A stretch of 64,000 nt of DNA, taken from JAJPKK01 sp963747835 (GTDB taxonomy: Bacteria; Pseudomonadota; Alphaproteobacteria; Rhizobiales; Xanthobacteraceae). Below the pieces are notes generated by a model that was not told the DNA's origin, did no database searches, and saw nothing but the letters and a program-made list of their open reading frames with translations. The stretch covers positions 3,410,001-3,474,000 of the forward strand of contig CAVVGO010000005.1 of NCBI GenBank assembly GCA_963747835.1, written 5' to 3'. Positions 37,364 to 45,648 of this stretch are shown here, piece after piece (the first letter of the stretch is position 1; every line of letters starts with the position of its first letter). The translations under genes and the position numbers were made by a program.

Positions 37364-38125
37364 TCAGGGGACGTCCATGCCCTTGCGCTTGAGTACCTCC
37401 AACGCCGCTTCGGATCGCAGGAAGCTTACCAGGGCGCGCGCGGTGGCCGCGTCCTTCGCCTTGGCCGCGATGCCGGCGGAATATGGGATCTGCTTCTGCA
37501 GTTCGGGCGGCAGTTCGCCGATCACATCAACGCCGGCAACCGGCCGCAGTTCGGCGACCTGCTGCAAGCCGATCTCCGCTTCGCCGGACGCAATCGCCGC
37601 GCCGACCGGACGGCCTTGCGGGATGACGGCCTTGGCCTTGACCGCATCCGCGATGCCGAGCTTCTGGGCCACGGTCAGGAAATGCTGGCCGCTGGCGCCC
37701 TGGCTGTAACCGACGGTTTTCGCCGCCAACAGCGCGGCCTTGAGCTTATCCGGTGTGCTGATGTCCGGCTTTGGCGCGCCGGCCTTCACCGCGATGCCCA
37801 CCTTCGAAATCATCAGCAGCGTCTTGCCATTGCCGACCACGCCGCCATCCATGGCAAGCGCATCGACAACCTCGGTGTTGGTGATGACGAGGTCCACGGC
37901 ACCCTGTTTGACGTCGGCCGCAATCGCAGGTTCGCCCTTGAAGCTGATCTTCACCTTGTGCCCGGTGGAACTTTCGAACATCGGAACCAGCGTTCCCATC
38001 ACATCAGGCAGCGGGCCGCCGCTGGCGACAACGGTGATTTCTGCAGCGTTGGCCGCGACACCGGCAACGAGTGCGCTCAAGCAGCCCGCCATCGCGACTG
38101 CGCCGAACTTCGACCATGCATTCAT
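37364..38125 (-). CDS. ModA-like periplasmic substrate-binding protein
   Basis: 253 residues, signal peptide ending GVAANA, then AEITVVASGGPLPDVMGTLVPMFESSTGHKV, the type of opening seen in molybdate-binding ModA-like proteins (PF13531). DLVITNTEVVDALA, AVKAGAPKPDISTPDKLKAALL and GEAEIGLQQVAEL support it. No modB/modC adjacent; many such paralogues bind other anions or act alone. GGAGGG precedes the ATG, and just beyond that lies a 13-bp tandem repeat. A related protein is at 58 kb. Confidence 0.82.
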   Translation of the reverse strand: MNAWSKFGAVAMAGCLSALVAGVAANAAEITVVASGGPLPDVMGTLVPMFESSTGHKVKISFKGEPAIAADVKQGAVDLVITNTEVVDALAMDGGVVGNGKTLLMISKVGIAVKAGAPKPDISTPDKLKAALLAAKTVGYSQGASGQHFLTVAQKLGIADAVKAKAVIPQGRPVGAAIASGEAEIGLQQVAELRPVAGVDVIGELPPELQKQIPYSAGIAAKAKDAATARALVSFLRSEAALEVLKRKGMDVP

Positions 38126-38140
38126 GACAACTTCCCTCCA

Positions 38141-38205
38141 TGACGGTTTACAATGACGGTTTACAACGACGGTTTACAACGACGGTTTACAACGACGGTT
38201 CGTGA
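38141..38205. repeat. 13-bp tandem repeat (five units) in the leader of the ModA-like gene
   Basis: Units TGACGGTTTACAA (x2), CGACGGTTTACAA (x2) and an imperfect CGACGGTTCGTGA run head to tail. The nearest unit is about 15 bp from the start codon and touches the ribosome-binding site. It could be slippage or a multi-copy operator; spacing of 13 bp is not an exact helical turn. Confidence 0.9.
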
Positions 38206-38432
38206 AAAGCGCCCCGATTACACTCTTATTTTCGGCGACCTTCAATCTCCCCCGAAAGCTGTCACCAGCACCGCGACGCCCTAAGTTGACGCCTTCGGTG
38301 GAAAGTGGGTGCGCGCCATGAGATTCAGCAAAGCCGCCGCGGAACGGAAGGCGTGCGCCGGGATTGTCCTGTGTGGCACTGGGCCACGTCCAGTGTTGCC
38401 CGGTGGTTAAAAAGATATTTGGAGGAATTATC

Positions 38433-38912
38433 ATGACCCTATCGTCAAAATTTCTCGGTGCTGCCCTGGTCGCCGCGACCGCGGGTTGGCTCGTTTCGCC
38501 CGCCGCCGCGGTACCGGCATTAACCCCGCTGGGGCTGCTGAAGGCGGCGGCGCCGCCGTCGGTCGAGAGCGTGCGATTCGGCGGCTTTCGTGGTGGCATT
38601 GGGCTTGGCATCGCCGGGGCGATCGTCGGTGGGGCGCTCCTGGGCGGCTATGGCTATGGTGGTTACGGCTATGGCGGCTATGGTTATGATTATGGCGGGT
38701 ACGGCTATGGCGGCTACGCCCCCGGCTATGCCTACGCGCCAGGTTATGCCTACTACCCCGGCTATACCTACACCCCCGGCTATACCTACGGCTATACCTA
38801 CGCCCCCGGCTATACTTACACCACGGGCTATACTTACGCCCCCGGCTATTCCTACGCACGAGCCCCGCGGCGGCTGTATCGTGGTCACCGCGATCCCCAC
38901 AACGACCGGTAG
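38433..38912 (+). CDS. exported Gly/Tyr-repeat protein
   Basis: 159 residues from ATG 38433 with GGAGG eight bases ahead. Signal peptide MTLSSKFLGAALVAATAGWLVSPAAA. A glycine-rich, hydrophobic GGIGLGIAGAIVGGALLGG follows (residues ~54-72). Then come two repeat blocks: GYGYGGYGYGG-type (about residues 73-95) and PGYTYTPGYTYGYTY-type (about 96-142), ending in a basic tail. Such proteins occur widely in Rhizobiales; the function is not known. Surface or cell-wall association is inference. Confidence 0.72.
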   Translation: MTLSSKFLGAALVAATAGWLVSPAAAVPALTPLGLLKAAAPPSVESVRFGGFRGGIGLGIAGAIVGGALLGGYGYGGYGYGGYGYDYGGYGYGGYAPGYAYAPGYAYYPGYTYTPGYTYGYTYAPGYTYTTGYTYAPGYSYARAPRRLYRGHRDPHNDR

Positions 38913-39664
38913 CAAGCATGGCGATCGGCCGGTTGCCGCTCTTCAAAAACAACCGGCCGATTATTCCGACAGCCCGCGGGCGTTCTCGGCGTCTACACGG
39001 ATCGAATCTTCAAGGGCGCCAAAGCGTCGCCCCGCCGGTCGTGCGGTCGACCATCCTTGCGCATGCCCGACTGGAGTGTCGGCCACCTTCCGGGTTGAAG
39101 CCTCGCGAATTTGCCTGACGCGCTCGGAGCATGTTGCGATCGAATCGCCTCTGCCCATCTTCATGCCCGCGCTTGTCGCGGGCATGAAGAGAAAAAAGCG
39201 CGATTTCTCTTCCGACTCGGCATCGGGTTGCTGGGGCGCGCGAACTTCGCGAGCGATCGAAGGGAATGCGGACTCCTCACCGGCGCCCTTGATCCGAAGC
39301 GACCACCCTTGTTTTGGACATTCCACGACATTCCGCTTGGCGAATCCTCATGGTGGCGACTTCCATGGCGGGGTCGCGAGGCAACATCGGCCAGCAGCCC
39401 GGGTTGAACGCCAGCGAAACCAGCGGCCGTGTTGCCTCGTGGATCGGACAGTCCCGGATTTCGCCTGCCGCTCAATCCGGGCAACACTTGCTCGATCTCC
39501 CCCCGGAAGCTGCCGCAAGCACCGCGACGCCGCGAGCGGATCGTCACTTTTCATCACCGTAAGTCACGGAAGAGATCATCTCCCGGAATTGAACGTTTAG
39601 CCGGCCAGCGGCTACTAACGGGCATCGAGCAAGCCGCTTTTGATTAATCAAACGGGAGACTTCG
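38913..39664. other. intergenic region, 750 bp, with repeat fragments only
   Basis: Between the Gly/Tyr protein and the TPR-like membrane protein. It contains a half copy of the dispersed repeat (39119-39190). At 39494-39540 a stretch CCCCGGAAGCTGCCGCAAGC...GCACCGCGACGCC resembles 38243-38285 ahead of the ModA-like gene. No gene found. Confidence 0.5.
39119..39190 (-). repeat. dispersed intergenic repeat, half copy C
   Basis: Only one arm is present: GGAGCATGTTGCGATCGAATC and the hairpin CATGCCCGCGCTTGTCGCGGGCATG. The second hairpin (GGCCGGG type) is missing. Confidence 0.7.
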
Positions 39665-40105
39665 ATGAATCCTGCCCTAGCATCAACCACTCCTGAGGAC
39701 TGCGATGACCCGGCTGCGGCTCCCGTCCCGCTGAAACCGCACAGCTATCCACTCTGGCTCGTGGCCGTCGCGTTCCTCGTCGCAGGTGCCGTTGCTTATT
39801 CGGCCATCATCGTGCCGCCCTATCTTCGCGCCCAGAACACGCTGTGGCGCGCCGAGGCAGCGCTCGAAAAGGGCGACCGTGCCGCGGCCGAGGTTCAGTT
39901 GCTCGATGTGTTGCGCACCTTTCCGACCTCCAAAGCGGCGCGCATCGACATCGCGGTGATGCTGTTTGCGGATCCGGACAAGGCGCAGCAAGAGCGCGGT
40001 CTTGGGTATCTCAGCGGCATTGCTCTCGACAAGCACGAGTGGCGGCGGGTCAGCGCCGTGCTGCCCGAGCGGTTTAAAGATCTGTTTCAAACTGTGAAGA
40101 AATAG
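39665..40105 (+). CDS. membrane-anchored TPR-like protein
   Basis: 146 residues, GGGAG seven bases upstream. One membrane segment near residues 30-50 (PLWLVAVAFLVAGAVAYSAIIV), then a helical part LRAQNTLWRAEAALEKGDRAAAEVQLLDVLRTFPTSKAARIDIA, a TPR-style helix pair. Topology would put the helices in the periplasm or cytoplasm behind one anchor. It is followed after 9 bp by a membrane HEAAH protease gene, so the pair is probably translated together. No named family. Confidence 0.68.
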   Translation: MNPALASTTPEDCDDPAAAPVPLKPHSYPLWLVAVAFLVAGAVAYSAIIVPPYLRAQNTLWRAEAALEKGDRAAAEVQLLDVLRTFPTSKAARIDIAVMLFADPDKAQQERGLGYLSGIALDKHEWRRVSAVLPERFKDLFQTVKK

Positions 40106-40114
40106 GGGCATGCC

Positions 40115-40651
40115 ATGTTCTTGATTCCTGGTTTCTTGGTCGCGATCCTCACTTTCCCTGGGGTCATCATCCACGAGGCGGCACACCGGGTTTTCTGCGA
40201 TATCTGCGGTGTACCGGTCTACGAGGTGTGCTATTTCCGCCTTGGCAATCCTTCAGGCTATGTGATTCATGGTCGGACCGATCGTCTGCGAGCAAACTTC
40301 CTGATCGCCATGGGGCCGCTCGTCGTCAACTCCATCCTCTGCGCCGTCATTTCTTTCTCGGCAATCACCGCCTTCGCGATCGGTGCCTCGGAGACACCAA
40401 TCGTCTTTGTTGTCCTGTTGTGGCTTGGCATCGCGATCGGCATGCACGCATTTCCGAGCGCCCAGGACGTCAAGAATTTCTCCGAGGCGGTCCGCTCCGC
40501 TGGCCATCGCGAGTCGCTCTACGTCATCGCCAAGGCAATCGAATACGTGTTTCGGTTCGCCAACGTCCTTCGAATAGTATGGTTCGATTTGGTATACGCG
40601 GTGGGGATCGCGTCGGTGCTGCCGGTGCTCGCCTATTCGATGATGGGCTAA
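40115..40651 (+). CDS. membrane zinc metalloprotease-like protein (HEAAH)
   Basis: 178 residues. FPGVIIHEAAHRVFCDICGVP near residue 15 has the HExxH zinc motif inside a hydrophobic segment, followed by three or four more hydrophobic stretches (LIAMGPLVVNSILCAVISFSAITAF, IVFVVLLWLGIAIGMHAFPS). It resembles the DUF3267/M50-like small integral proteases. The M50-style third ligand could be in MHAFPSAQD (Asp), but this is not certain. Likely co-translated with the TPR-like membrane protein, which may present a substrate. Target unknown. Confidence 0.68.
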   Translation: MFLIPGFLVAILTFPGVIIHEAAHRVFCDICGVPVYEVCYFRLGNPSGYVIHGRTDRLRANFLIAMGPLVVNSILCAVISFSAITAFAIGASETPIVFVVLLWLGIAIGMHAFPSAQDVKNFSEAVRSAGHRESLYVIAKAIEYVFRFANVLRIVWFDLVYAVGIASVLPVLAYSMMG

Positions 40652-40884
40652 CCCATCATTCTCCTGGCAGCCGCCGACGCCACTGGTCGATGTCGGTGCA
40701 TTCCATGACCCCGACAGCACCATCGCCGAACACAGAACTACTCGGCAAACGAGGTGCTTGTTCCACCAATCGGGTCGAACGTGCACGACGAGGAGCAAAA
40801 AATTCGCTGAACTCGGTCGCTGTGAGCTAAAGGAGATAGTTCAAGATCGTGCGAACGCACTCTGGCACTCTGGCCGCTGGCGCC

Positions 40885-41325
40885 CTACTTTTTCGCCCGT
40901 TCCATCACGTAACATGTTGCGACGATCGACCCGCCCGGGCTCAGGCCACTATGAGCGTAACACATCTCAATGCGGTCGCGGGACATGATGGTCATCTGGA
41001 AGTAGCCGTCGGTATCGGCTCCGATGATCGATTTGTTGTCGGCCGAGATAGCCCAGGCGAAGGGCTCGTTGGTGCTGGCGGAGGTCGATAAGGAGTGACC
41101 CCAGGCGAGCCGCCCGTCTTGACCGTCGACCACAAAGGTGAACTCAAAGTCGCGCACGCGCGGCGGAGAGGTAACGGTTTGCGAGCCGGGATGATGGGGG
41201 TTGTTGCCGAAGACGAGCGACTTGCCCTTACCCGACCAAGTGCCGTTCAAATCGGGGATCATATCCTGTGCGCGCGCCGCCGTTACGGCGCCCAGCACAG
41301 CCAATGCGAAGGCAATATATCTCAT
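40885..41325 (-). CDS. small exported beta-rich protein of unknown function
   Basis: 146 residues. Signal peptide MRYIAFALAVLGAVTAARAQ. The mature part reads LNGTWSGKGKSLVFGN, VRDFEFTFVVDGQDGRLAWGHS, AWAISADNKSIIGADTDGYFQM, RIEMCYAHSGLSPGGSIVATCYVMERA: an antiparallel beta pattern like lipocalin-type small barrels, with two late Cys that could pair. Its ATG shares bases with the stop of the truncated response regulator upstream (ATGA), which supplies its GGGAGGA site. Confidence 0.65.
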   Translation of the reverse strand: MRYIAFALAVLGAVTAARAQDMIPDLNGTWSGKGKSLVFGNNPHHPGSQTVTSPPRVRDFEFTFVVDGQDGRLAWGHSLSTSASTNEPFAWAISADNKSIIGADTDGYFQMTIMSRDRIEMCYAHSGLSPGGSIVATCYVMERAKK

Positions 41326-41524
41326 GTATGTTCCCTCCTCTTGTTTCGCAGGAACTTCATGGACTCCGCACCATCCGCTACCGCATGCAATTTGACGGCT
41401 GGGTCAGCGTCGCGGAAAGTGTCTTGGATCAGGCGGATATCTCCAGAACTGTCTTCGACCAAGAGAGACTGTCTTCGACCAAGAGAATCCAACGAGGCGC
41501 ACCTTCGTTTTTGATCCCTGCCAT
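41322..41524 (-). pseudogene. broken Rcp1-like response regulator (20-bp tandem duplication, truncated)
   Basis: From ATG 41524 the frame reads MAGIKNEGAPRWILLVEDS and is then thrown off by a second copy of a 20-bp unit (41448-41467 and 41468-41487). After it, the frame resumes SLLVEDSSGDIRLIQDTFRD, AVKLHAVADGAESMKFLRNK and stops at REHT. Removing one unit restores a normal receiver start of the Rcp1 type, with acidic pair ED. The product ends at about 60 residues, before the phospho-acceptor Asp, so it is dead. The downstream exported-protein gene begins at its stop. Confidence 0.8.
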
Positions 41525-41654
41525 GGAGTCCTCGCACTTTGTTCGAGAGTTGGCCGGCCGACAGGACCACTGGACGCAAATGGGCGTACCCGGTTGCTTG
41601 TTCCGCTGATCATGCGGAACTGGTATCTGCTTCCCAAACCAAATCGATCGAATT

Positions 41655-41831
41655 AGCGCATGTTCCGCTGTGATCGAATCACCTCTCCGCCATCATGCGC
41701 GCGCTTGTCGCGGGTATCCACGTCTTTCTTGCAGCCGTTCAGAAAGGAAGGCGTGGATGGCCGGGACGAGCGCTGGCACGAGCACGGCCACGACTTCGGA
41801 AAAATAATTCAACGTGACCGGTATCCGCTCT
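41655..41831 (-). repeat. dispersed intergenic repeat, copy D
   Basis: Same element as copy A in the opposite direction: GCGCATGTTCCGCTGTGATCG at one end and CGTGACCGGTATCCGCTC at the other, with both hairpin cores (TGTCGCGGG and GGCCGGGACGAG types). Confidence 0.82.
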
Positions 41832-42365
41832 GGCGCGAAGTGCCATGCGGGTGGAGGCGCGACGCGGCCGGCTCCAGAATTGGACGTGGCGATGAAACGT
41901 CATCGTCATGCGCCCATCGAGGTCCGTTGAGGGTCAATCGGCCCACCGAGCATGTCGGCGGTTGCACCCGTTCGCGGTCCGGTCGAACTCACTCACCGGA
42001 CCTCCGGATTCCGCGTCAGACCCCGCTCGAACCGACGTTGCCACCACGTCAACGGCCGCCCCGCGTCCGTTTTAGATAAGCCTATTTAATAGTCCTATTG
42101 TATGGTACAGTTGATTTTGGCACCGCGCTTGGACGATCCGATCCGCAGCGGGCGGCATTATTTCTGTGAGGCAGATTTGGCAAAACAAACCCACCGCGTC
42201 GATCCCGCGCGCCGCATTCGCTGCTATTTTCCCTACACTCAGGGAATTCTGCGGGTCACGGCGGCCGACCCCGCTTCGGCGCTGCCGTCCAACGCCTGTC
42301 GGCCCCGAATATCGCTTCGCTCGTCCGGGCTACCCTCCCCACTCTGCACGACCGTCGCGTCAGGC
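41832..42365. other. intergenic region without genes; A+T-rich island at about 42065-42115
   Basis: About 530 bp upstream of nothing identifiable on the + strand and downstream of the cytochrome gene on the - strand. TTTTAGATAAGCCTATTTAATAG at about 42070 stands out from the G+C-rich surroundings and may be a promoter remnant. No gene seen. Confidence 0.4.
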
Positions 42366-42689
42366 TTATCTCAGCGTCGCCACATAGGCCGCAATGTCGC
42401 CGGCCTCGATGCGCGTCAGGTTCATGTCCGGCATCTTGTAGTGCGGATTGAGCAGGAACGTCACCATGCCGTCCTCGGCGAATTTCGGCCGCTTGGCGAT
42501 CTCCTCGAACGGCGGGGCGTCGGCGCTCGCCTCGCGCTGGGCGGACGCGACCACGTGGCAGGCAGCGCACCAGCGCTGTGCGAGTTGTCGGCCGTTGTAG
42601 ACGTCGGCGGCGTGCGCCGACGGCGCGGTTACGGCGGCGAGCATCGCGATTGCGGCGGTGTTGATGACCAGGAGGGAGGCTGCTTTCAT
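42366..42689 (-). CDS. small periplasmic class I c-type cytochrome
   Basis: 107 residues: signal peptide ending PSAHA, haem motif RWCAACHVV near residue 41, and a likely distal ligand in YKMPDMNLTR near residue 86, then DIAAYVATLR. A mono-haem electron carrier of the cytochrome c family. No oxidase or dehydrogenase gene is beside it, so its partner is unknown. Confidence 0.88.
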   Translation of the reverse strand: MKAASLLVINTAAIAMLAAVTAPSAHAADVYNGRQLAQRWCAACHVVASAQREASADAPPFEEIAKRPKFAEDGMVTFLLNPHYKMPDMNLTRIEAGDIAAYVATLR

Positions 42690-42920
42690 CGGTGGGTCCT
42701 ATGTTTGAGAGACCCAGGATGCGCTGCCGCGACACGTCCCCGCCATGAGAAAGATCAAATCCGCGGGCCGGAACACCTCGCCCCGACCTTCGTCATGGCC
42801 GTGGTCGTCACGGCCATCCGCGTCGTCCCTCGCCGCCAGGCAAGCCGTGGGTGCCGGGAACGCGTCCGGCCGCGACCACCGCGGATGGATGATCCCCTGG
42901 ATCAAGTCGACGCGCCGCGT

Positions 42921-43921
42921 CTACCGCGACATCACCTCGACTTCACCGTCGACCCCGGCGACGACCTTGAAGTCGCGCTCGAAGGTGCGGCCTTCGTTGC
43001 GCGCGATGGCGCGGTAGTCGCCCTCGGCGAGCACCATGCGGGGGAAGGCGCCGGTGGATTCTTTGATGACGTCGCCGATCTTGCGTGATCACCGACCAGG
43101 TGGTGTTGGCGAGCGGGTCGCCGCCGCGCTGGCGCTACGAGCTTGAAGCGTGATGAGCGCGGCGCGATGGTTGACGATGACGTCGGTGAGCTTGCCGCTC
43201 TGCACCCGGATGTCGGAGCGCACAACCGCGTTGGTGTCGCCATAGTTCGAGACGATGTGATAGGCGCCCTCCGGCACGACGACCACGTCGCCGGTCGCGA
43301 CGCCCTGCACCAGGGCCGGCTTCTCGCCGGCGTCGAATTGGCTGCCCTTGTAGATGTCGAACGAGATCTGGCCGTTGGGAATCTTGACGTCGCCGACCCG
43401 GCCTTCGAGCTTGATCCCGCCCGCCGGAATCTCGAAGATCTCGCGCGTCGCCTCCTTGAGATGGATCGCCTTGGCGATACTGGCGAGGCCGAAGCTCGAC
43501 ATGCACCACATAGTCGCCCGGCGGCAGCGCCAGCACCGGGGTCGCGGTGCGGTCCTCCCGCAACGGACGGAAGTCCCGGAGGCGTCGGGCTTGGCCGGGA
43601 AGATGCGCCACAGCAGGCCGTTGGTGATCTGGGACGAGGCGTCGCGCCCGTAGCGCGCCATCAGGCTGAGGGAGACCTGCACGGCCGCGCCGGCGCCGGA
43701 AGGGGCGGCGGGCCGGCGCGGCAGCGGGTGCCGCCGTGATCGGCATCAGCGACTGGGAGGGCGGCAAAGCCCGCGGCGTGCGCGACGATGGCGGCGCCCG
43801 TAGACCCCGCCCGTCTGCGGCAGCAACTGTTGCGCCGTCGCCACGCCAGACCACGACGGCGCCCGTCGCCACGGCGCCGACGAGGACGCGCGCGCCTACG
43901 GCGTACGTCGCGACAACGCAA
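42921..43921 (-). pseudogene. membrane-anchored unknown protein, several frameshifts
   Basis: The product can be read only by changing frame at least three times. Pieces in order: a hydrophobic GAVATGAVVVW (from about 43880), a Pro/Ala-rich part, VQVSLSLMARYGRDASSQITNGLLWRIFPA, PVLALPPGDYVVHV, FGLASIAKAIHLKEATREIFEI, VKIPNGQISFDIYKG, VPEGAYHIVSNYGDTNAVVR, and finally VVAGVDGEVEVMSR before the stop at 42921. Repeated carboxypeptidase-regulatory-like/beta-sandwich segments are suggested. No catalytic motif. The start is uncertain. Whether it is decayed or badly sequenced cannot be told from one copy. Confidence 0.65.
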
Positions 43922-44108
43922 AATCGCGCCGACCGCCGACCGGCTACCCAGCCTCGAACATCCCGCGACGCCTTCCCCTGCTGCCGTTTTTCGACCGAAA
44001 TCGCGGCAAATTCAAGCCTATTGGGGATACATACCCGATCGGGAGGCCCGCCGGACGGCTTTGTCGCCGTCTCGGCGGTGTGCTAGCGGCAGGCCAGGAG
44101 CAACCATC

Positions 44109-44712
44109 ATGCAGCAAATCATCTCGGACCCGATCACGCGTTGCGAACGCGCCGTTCCTCAAGCCGAACGAGCTGGCTGCGCCGGGACCGTCGCCTGCCG
44201 AACTCGACACGCTCCTGACCATCGCGTCGCGGGTGCCCGACCACGGAAAGCTGGTGCCGTGGCGGTTCATCGTGTTCGAGGGCAACGGGCGGCTCAAGGC
44301 CGGCGACGCGATCGCGGCGGCCTTTCTCGCCAAATATCCGGCGTCCAAGCCCGACCAGGTCGACTACGAGCGCAGCGCCTCGCCCGCGCCGCCGGCGGTC
44401 ATCGCGGTGGTGAGCCGCGCCGCGCCGCATGTGAAGATTCCCGAATGGGAGCAGGTGCTTTCGGCCGGCGCCGCCGCCATGAGCCTCGTCATCGCGGCCC
44501 ATGCGCTCGGCTTTGCGTGCCACGTGGATCACCGAATGGTACGCCTACGATCGCGGCGTGCTCGATGCGCTCGGCCTCGCGCCGCACGAAAAGATCGCCG
44601 GCTTCGTCCATATCGGCCGGCCGATGCTGGCGCCCGACGACCGCGCCGCCGCCCTCGCCGACATCGTGACGCGGTTCGGGTATCGTCATCGGCTGACCGG
44701 GCGATCCAGTAA
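44109..44712 (+). pseudogene. nitroreductase-family protein (YdjA-like), two frameshifts
   Basis: MQQIISDPIT, then after one extra base near 44145 NAPFLKPNELAAPGPSPAELDTLLTIASRVPDHGKLVPWRF, and ALGFAC, then after a second extra base near 44525 TWITEWYAYDRGVLDALGLAPHEKIAGFVHIG. Together these give a typical ~190-residue FMN nitroreductase (RVPDHGKLVPWRF is the FMN-binding block). The end runs into an 18-bp inverted repeat (44697 on), so the natural stop may be lost. It reduces nitro compounds or quinones using NAD(P)H if functional. Confidence 0.8.
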
Positions 44713-44790
44713 CCCCCGGACCATCGGTGGACGTATGCGGTGCCCGACTGACAAGCTTGTGGTTACTGGATCGCCCGGTCAAGCCGGGCG
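44697..44790. repeat. inverted-repeat element at the end of the nitroreductase gene
   Basis: CCGGGCGATCCAGTAACC (44697-44714) and its exact complement (44761-44778) are 46 bp apart. A second small hairpin CGCCCGGTCAAGCCGGGCG abuts it. The GGATCGCCCGGTCAAGCCGG pattern is a frequent dispersed repeat in Bradyrhizobiaceae. Confidence 0.8.
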
Positions 44791-44843
44791 ATGACGCGGT
44801 GGGATTGAGATGACACGCAGTTTTATGGAAAGCTACTGACCCC

Positions 44844-45462
44844 ATGTTCTACGACACCCGCAAGAGGAACGATCACGGCCTGCCGCACGATCCGTTCAAG
44901 GCAATCGTGGCGCCGCGGCCGATCGGCTGGATCACCTCGATGAGCGCGAAGGGCGAGGTCAATCTCGCGCCTTATTCGTGGTTCAACGGCGTGTCGAGCC
45001 GTCCGCCGATGGTGATGTTCTCCAGCGAGGAGCGCAAGGACTCGCTCGCCTTCATCGAAGAGACCAAGGAGTTCGTCTGCAATTTCGCGTCCTACGATTT
45101 GCGCGAGCACGTCAACCGGACCTCGGCGCCGTTTCCGCGCGGCATCAACGAAATGGAAAAGGCCGGACTGGCGCCGGCGCCGTCGCGGCTTGTCAAGCCG
45201 CCGCGGGTCGCCGCATCGCCCTGCGCGCTCGAATGCAAATGGGTGCAGACGGTGTCGCTCACCGACTACGAAGGACGGCCGACCGACCGCCACGTGGTGT
45301 TCGGCCAGGTGATCGGCATCTACATCGACGAGCGAATTCATCCGCGACGGCCTGCTCGACACCGGGGCGATGCGGCCGATCATGCGCGCCGGCTACCACG
45401 ACTATTACAGCGCGACGCCGGAGCAGCAGTTCTCCATGCGCCGGCCGACCAGCGCCGGCTGA
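44844..45462 (+). pseudogene. flavin reductase-like (FMN-binding split barrel) protein, one frameshift
   Basis: MFYDTRKRNDHGLPHDPFKAIVAPRPIGWITSM, NLAPYSWFNGVSSRPPMVMFS and EFVCNFASYDLREHVNRTSAPF define the DIM6/NTAB flavin reductase family. At 45331-45340 one extra A in GAGCGAATTC shifts the frame; removing it gives ERFIRDGLLDTGAMRPIMRAGYHDYY and MRRPTSAG, with the stop at 45462. About 205 residues. FMN-dependent reduction or ester-related activity; substrate unknown. Confidence 0.82.
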
Positions 45463-45648
45463 AGCGGCTCAAGCCGCGGCTGCGTCACAAAGCGATGTTA
45501 ACGCTCGCGGCGGGAAGGCATAGCGTCGCCGGGGAAGTACGGTAAAATCCAGTTGAATCCGAACTGAACCCGATCCGCGCCGCTGCCGGCGCCGCAGACG
45601 AGTCCCGTAACGGTCTGAAAGTCGAGCCCCGAAAGTCGAGCCCCGGTT

